This document shows, piece after piece, positions 61,380 through 64,000 of a DNA stretch of 64,000 nt. Position numbers and translations under genes: made by a program. The notes below the pieces were generated by a model that saw only the letters and a program-made list of their open reading frames with translations, was not told the origin of the DNA and ran no database searches. The stretch lies in the NCBI RefSeq assembly GCF_018986915.1, contig NZ_CP076723.1, forward strand, positions 4,740,228 through 4,804,227, given 5' to 3'. This DNA is from Geomonas oryzisoli. GTDB taxonomy: Bacteria; Desulfobacterota; Desulfuromonadia; Geobacterales; Geobacteraceae. How positions within the stretch are numbered: position 1 is the stretch's first letter; the number at the start of each line of letters is the position of its first letter.

Positions 61380-62453
61380 ATGGAAACAGCTATATCAGGC
61401 CGCATCATCCTCGTAGATGACGACCCTTATGTCTTGGAAAGCGTCGCTTTGCTCCTCTCTGTGAGCGGCTTCGAGGTGCACCCCTGCTCGAACGGGATGG
61501 ATGCACTGGAGCTTTTGCGCCAGTCGCCTCCCGATGTCGTGCTGACCGACGTGAACATGCCGCAGATGTCCGGCATCGAGCTCCTGGAGCAGATCCACGA
61601 CTTCGACAAGGACATCCCGGTGATACTCATGACGGCGTACGCGGAACTGGAGATGGCGGTGTCGGCCATCAAGAAGGGCGCGTTCGACTTCATCATCAAG
61701 CCGTTCAAGACCCCCTACCTGATCTACGCGGTGGAAAAGGGGATCAACTACCAGAGGCTTCTGCTGGTGGAGAAGAACTACAAGGCGGAGCTGGAGCGCC
61801 AGGTGCTGGACCGGACCCGGGAACTGGGCGAGGCGCTGGTGCAGATGCGCAGCATGAGCCGGGAAACCATCGAGAGGCTGACGGCCGCGGCCGAACTGAG
61901 GGACGAGGATACCGGCAAGCACATCGCCCGCATCGGGCTCTATGCCAAGCGGCTGGCCGAACAGCTGGAGATGCCGCGCGAGTTCGTGGACGGCATCGCC
62001 ATGTCCTCGCCCATGCACGACGTCGGCAAGATCGGCATCCCGGACGCCATCCTCCTGAAGGCGGGGCCGCTCACCCCGGAGGAGTTCGGCATCATGAAGA
62101 GCCACACCACCATCGGCGGTAAGATCCTGGCCGGTTCCGGACACCTGGTGCTGCAGATGGCCGCCTCCATCGCCAATACCCACCACGAGCGCTGGGACGG
62201 CGGCGGCTACCCGCGCGGCCTGGTGGGGGACGCGACCCCCATGGAAGGGCGCATCGTCATGCTGGTGGACCAGTACGACGCCCTCAGAAGCAGGAGGGTC
62301 TACAAGCCCGCCCTGGATCACGAGAGGACCGTGGAGATCATCACCAAGGGGGATGGCAGGACCATGCCCGGTCATTTCGATCCACAGGTACTGGAGGCCT
62401 TCGCGGCGGTGGCCGACGATTTCGCGACCATCTACGCCACCCACAACGATTAA
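61380..62453 (+). CDS. Response regulator with HD-GYP c-di-GMP phosphodiesterase domain
   Basis: A 357-residue soluble protein. A receiver (DDDPYVLES; phospho-acceptor in [11 protein letters not shown]) is joined by a coiled coil to an HD-GYP domain. The metal-binding HD pair is in [15 protein letters not shown] and the GYP signature in [14 protein letters not shown], both intact, so hydrolysis of c-di-GMP is expected. Starts considered are GTG 61377 and ATG 61380; I use the ATG with TGGAGAA upstream. A sensor protein gene follows 16 bases downstream, suggesting a functional pair. Confidence 0.9.
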   Translation: METAISGRIILVDDDPYVLESVALLLSVSGFEVHPCSNGMDALELLRQSPPDVVLTDVNMPQMSGIELLEQIHDFDKDIPVILMTAYAELEMAVSAIKKGAFDFIIKPFKTPYLIYAVEKGINYQRLLLVEKNYKAELERQVLDRTRELGEALVQMRSMSRETIERLTAAAELRDEDTGKHIARIGLYAKRLAEQLEMPREFVDGIAMSSPMHDVGKIGIPDAILLKAGPLTPEEFGIMKSHTTIGGKILAGSGHLVLQMAASIANTHHERWDGGGYPRGLVGDATPMEGRIVMLVDQYDALRSRRVYKPALDHERTVEIITKGDGRTMPGHFDPQVLEAFAAVADDFATIYATHND

Positions 62454-62469
62454 CATCGAGAAACGATCG

Positions 62470-64000
62470 ATGCCCAGGTTCAGCCTCAAAATAAAGCTGG
62501 CCATGGTGGTCTTCCTCCTGATCGGGATCGTGAGCACCGGGGTCGCCGGTCTGGGACTCATGTTCTTCATCAAGGAGTTCAAGGCCAGCATGTCCAGCCG
62601 CCAGTATTCCGTGGTGACCGCCATGGCCGCGGACCTGGACGACCGTATCGCCTCCGCGCAGCGGGAGCTGGTCGCGGTGGCGATGAGCATCCCCCCCTCT
62701 CTGGTTACCGACCCCCAGCGCCTGCAGCACTTCCTCGACTCCCGCCTCGATCTGCACCAGGTCTTCAGCGACGGCACCGGCTTCTATTCTCCCGAAGGGA
62801 TCCTGCTCGCCTCGGCACCGGGGCAGACCCTGTTCATCGGCAAGGATTTCTCCAGCCGCGAATACATCACCCGCACCCTCGGGTCGGCCAAACCTTTCAT
62901 CTCGGAGCCGCTGATCTCGGCGCGGGGGAGGCTCCTGGTGGTGTTCACCGCACCGGTTCTGGGTACCGACGGCAACATCATCGGCGTGCTCGGCGGCAGG
63001 GTGGAGCTCGCCGAGGAAAACTTCCTGAGCCGGCTGGGGCACCTCAAGGTCGGTGACGGCGGCAACTTCTTCCTCTTCAACGAGCAGCGGCACATGATCG
63101 TGCACCCGAACCGGGACCGGCTGGCATTCCCGCTTCCTCCCCCGGGCAAACAGGAGCTCCTGGACCGTGTCATCGGCGGCTACGAGGGGAGCGGGGAGAT
63201 GGTCGGCCCCTCCGGCGTCGCCGGCATCTATTCCTTCAAGAGATTGCAGTCCACCGGGTGGATCCTGGCGGCGGAGCGGCCGCTGGTCGAGGCGTACGAG
63301 CCCATCTACCGGGCCCGGTCGCTGGTGCTGTACAGCCTGGCCGCCCTCCTTCCCGTCGCTTTGATCTTCGTCTGGCTCTTCGTAGGGCGCCTGACCTCCC
63401 CCCTGCTCGCCTTCGCCGCCAGGGTGCGCGGCATGAAAGGGGGGACCTCCTTCGAACCGATGCCGGTGCCGAGCCGGGACGAGATCGGCGAGCTGGTGCA
63501 GGCGTTCAACGCGATGATGCAGGAACTGACCGGCCAGAGGCGCCGCCTCGAGCGCGAGAAGAGCTTCGCCGTGCAGCTGCTGCAGCACAGCGCGCTCCCC
63601 TGTTTCGTCATCGATGCCGAGCACCGGGTCATCGCCTGGAACAAGGCGATCGAGGAGCTGACCGGTGTCGGCGCCGACGACCAGGTGGGGCGGGCGGAGG
63701 CGTGGCGCGCTTTCTATCCGGAAAAGCGCCGGATGCTGGCCGACGTCGTCGTGGACGGGACCCTGCAGGATATGGCGGACCTGTACAGCTGCTACGCCGA
63801 TTCGGAGCTGATCCCGGAGGGGCTGCGTGCGGAAGGGTGGTACCGGCTCAAGGGGAAGCAGCGTTACCTCTGCTTCGACGCGGCACCCATCAGGGACAGC
63901 GAGGGGAACGTGGTGGCCGCCATCCAGACCCTGCAGGACGTGACCGTCAAGGCCAAGACCGAGGAGCGGCTCACCAACATGGTGGCGGCGATCGGGGAGA
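62470..64000 (+). CDS. Membrane sensor protein, Cache-HAMP-PAS (3' truncated by window edge)
   Basis: An open frame from the ATG at 62470 continues past the window end (510 codons seen). A first membrane segment (MPRFSLKIKLAMVVFLLIGIV, to about residue 35) is followed by a double-Cache periplasmic sensor domain (KDFSSREYITRTLGSAKPFIS, VFTAPVLGTDGNIIGVLGG). A second membrane segment (LYSLAALLPVALIFVWLFVG) is followed by HAMP and a PAS domain (LPCFVIDAEHRVIAWNKAIEELTG). The catalytic part is not visible; a histidine kinase is the most likely, with a GGDEF protein possible. It most probably phosphorylates the preceding HD-GYP regulator. No strong ribosome-binding site; coupling is possible. Confidence 0.82.
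   Translation, partial: MPRFSLKIKLAMVVFLLIGIVSTGVAGLGLMFFIKEFKASMSSRQYSVVTAMAADLDDRIASAQRELVAVAMSIPPSLVTDPQRLQHFLDSRLDLHQVFSDGTGFYSPEGILLASAPGQTLFIGKDFSSREYITRTLGSAKPFISEPLISARGRLLVVFTAPVLGTDGNIIGVLGGRVELAEENFLSRLGHLKVGDGGNFFLFNEQRHMIVHPNRDRLAFPLPPPGKQELLDRVIGGYEGSGEMVGPSGVAGIYSFKRLQSTGWILAAERPLVEAYEPIYRARSLVLYSLAALLPVALIFVWLFVGRLTSPLLAFAARVRGMKGGTSFEPMPVPSRDEIGELVQAFNAMMQELTGQRRRLEREKSFAVQLLQHSALPCFVIDAEHRVIAWNKAIEELTGVGADDQVGRAEAWRAFYPEKRRMLADVVVDGTLQDMADLYSCYADSELIPEGLRAEGWYRLKGKQRYLCFDAAPIRDSEGNVVAAIQTLQDVTVKAKTEERLTNMVAAIGE

Overview
The window looks like chromosomal DNA of a Geobacteraceae bacterium, most like the Geobacter/Citrifermentans/Geomonas group. The reasons are the high G+C content, a nine-haem cytochrome c/b fusion resembling CbcL beside glmU-glmS (a neighbourhood I recall from Geobacter sulfurreducens), many two-component and c-di-GMP proteins, type IV pilus ATPase genes, and abundant G/C-rich dispersed palindromes. 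No rRNA, tRNA or CRISPR locus was found. The organism assignment is inference from gene content, not from a marker gene.

Layout. 1-5.6 kb: 3' end of uvrA, a lipoprotein, a SrkA-type kinase, then a minus-strand group of shikimate kinase, HAMP-GGDEF protein and lipoprotein. 5.6-10.6 kb: a chaperone-usher operon with two DUF4402 subunits behind a long hairpin-rich leader. 10.6-16.2 kb: envelope genes (pseudo-rhomboid, HExxH lipoprotein, two Pro/Ala-rich proteins, lytic transglycosylase). 16.4-31.8 kb: housekeeping genes (YceH, gdhA, a PilT ATPase with a DUF4388 protein, a CitG-like protein, PBP1A, HU, RhlE, flavodiiron protein, PriA). 32-40.8 kb: cbcL, a radical SAM/B12 protein, glmU, glmS, dcd.

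40.8-47.9 kb is the accessory part. It starts with a 1.05-kb array of about 50 copies of a 21-bp repeat held in perfect phase. Next come three low-G+C plus-strand genes, each followed by a 58-61-nt site bounded by complementary 7-mers of the RYYYAAC/GTTRRRY type. I read these as integron attC sites, so this is probably a small cassette array without an integrase in view. A DUF4160/DUF2442-HTH pair, a HicB-like remnant, a hybrid histidine kinase and a decayed two-component system follow.

48-55.7 kb is a CO-oxidation locus: a CooA-like regulator, a TGTCG-N6-CGACA palindrome, then genes for a fused hydrogenase small subunit/ferredoxin, a 30-kDa subunit, the [NiFe] large subunit, HypA, CooF, CooS and a CooC with a 22-histidine N-terminal tail. 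It is a CO dehydrogenase-linked hydrogenase module, but no membrane (CooM/CooK or EchA/EchB) subunit is present. 55.7-64 kb holds a REC-PilZ protein, UvrD/PcrA, PdxA, a monofunctional transglycosylase, a REC-HD-GYP phosphodiesterase and the start of a Cache-HAMP-PAS sensor protein. Four copies of one inverted-repeat element are scattered at 17.1, 48.6, 54.6 and 61.2 kb; one lies inside the coo operon.
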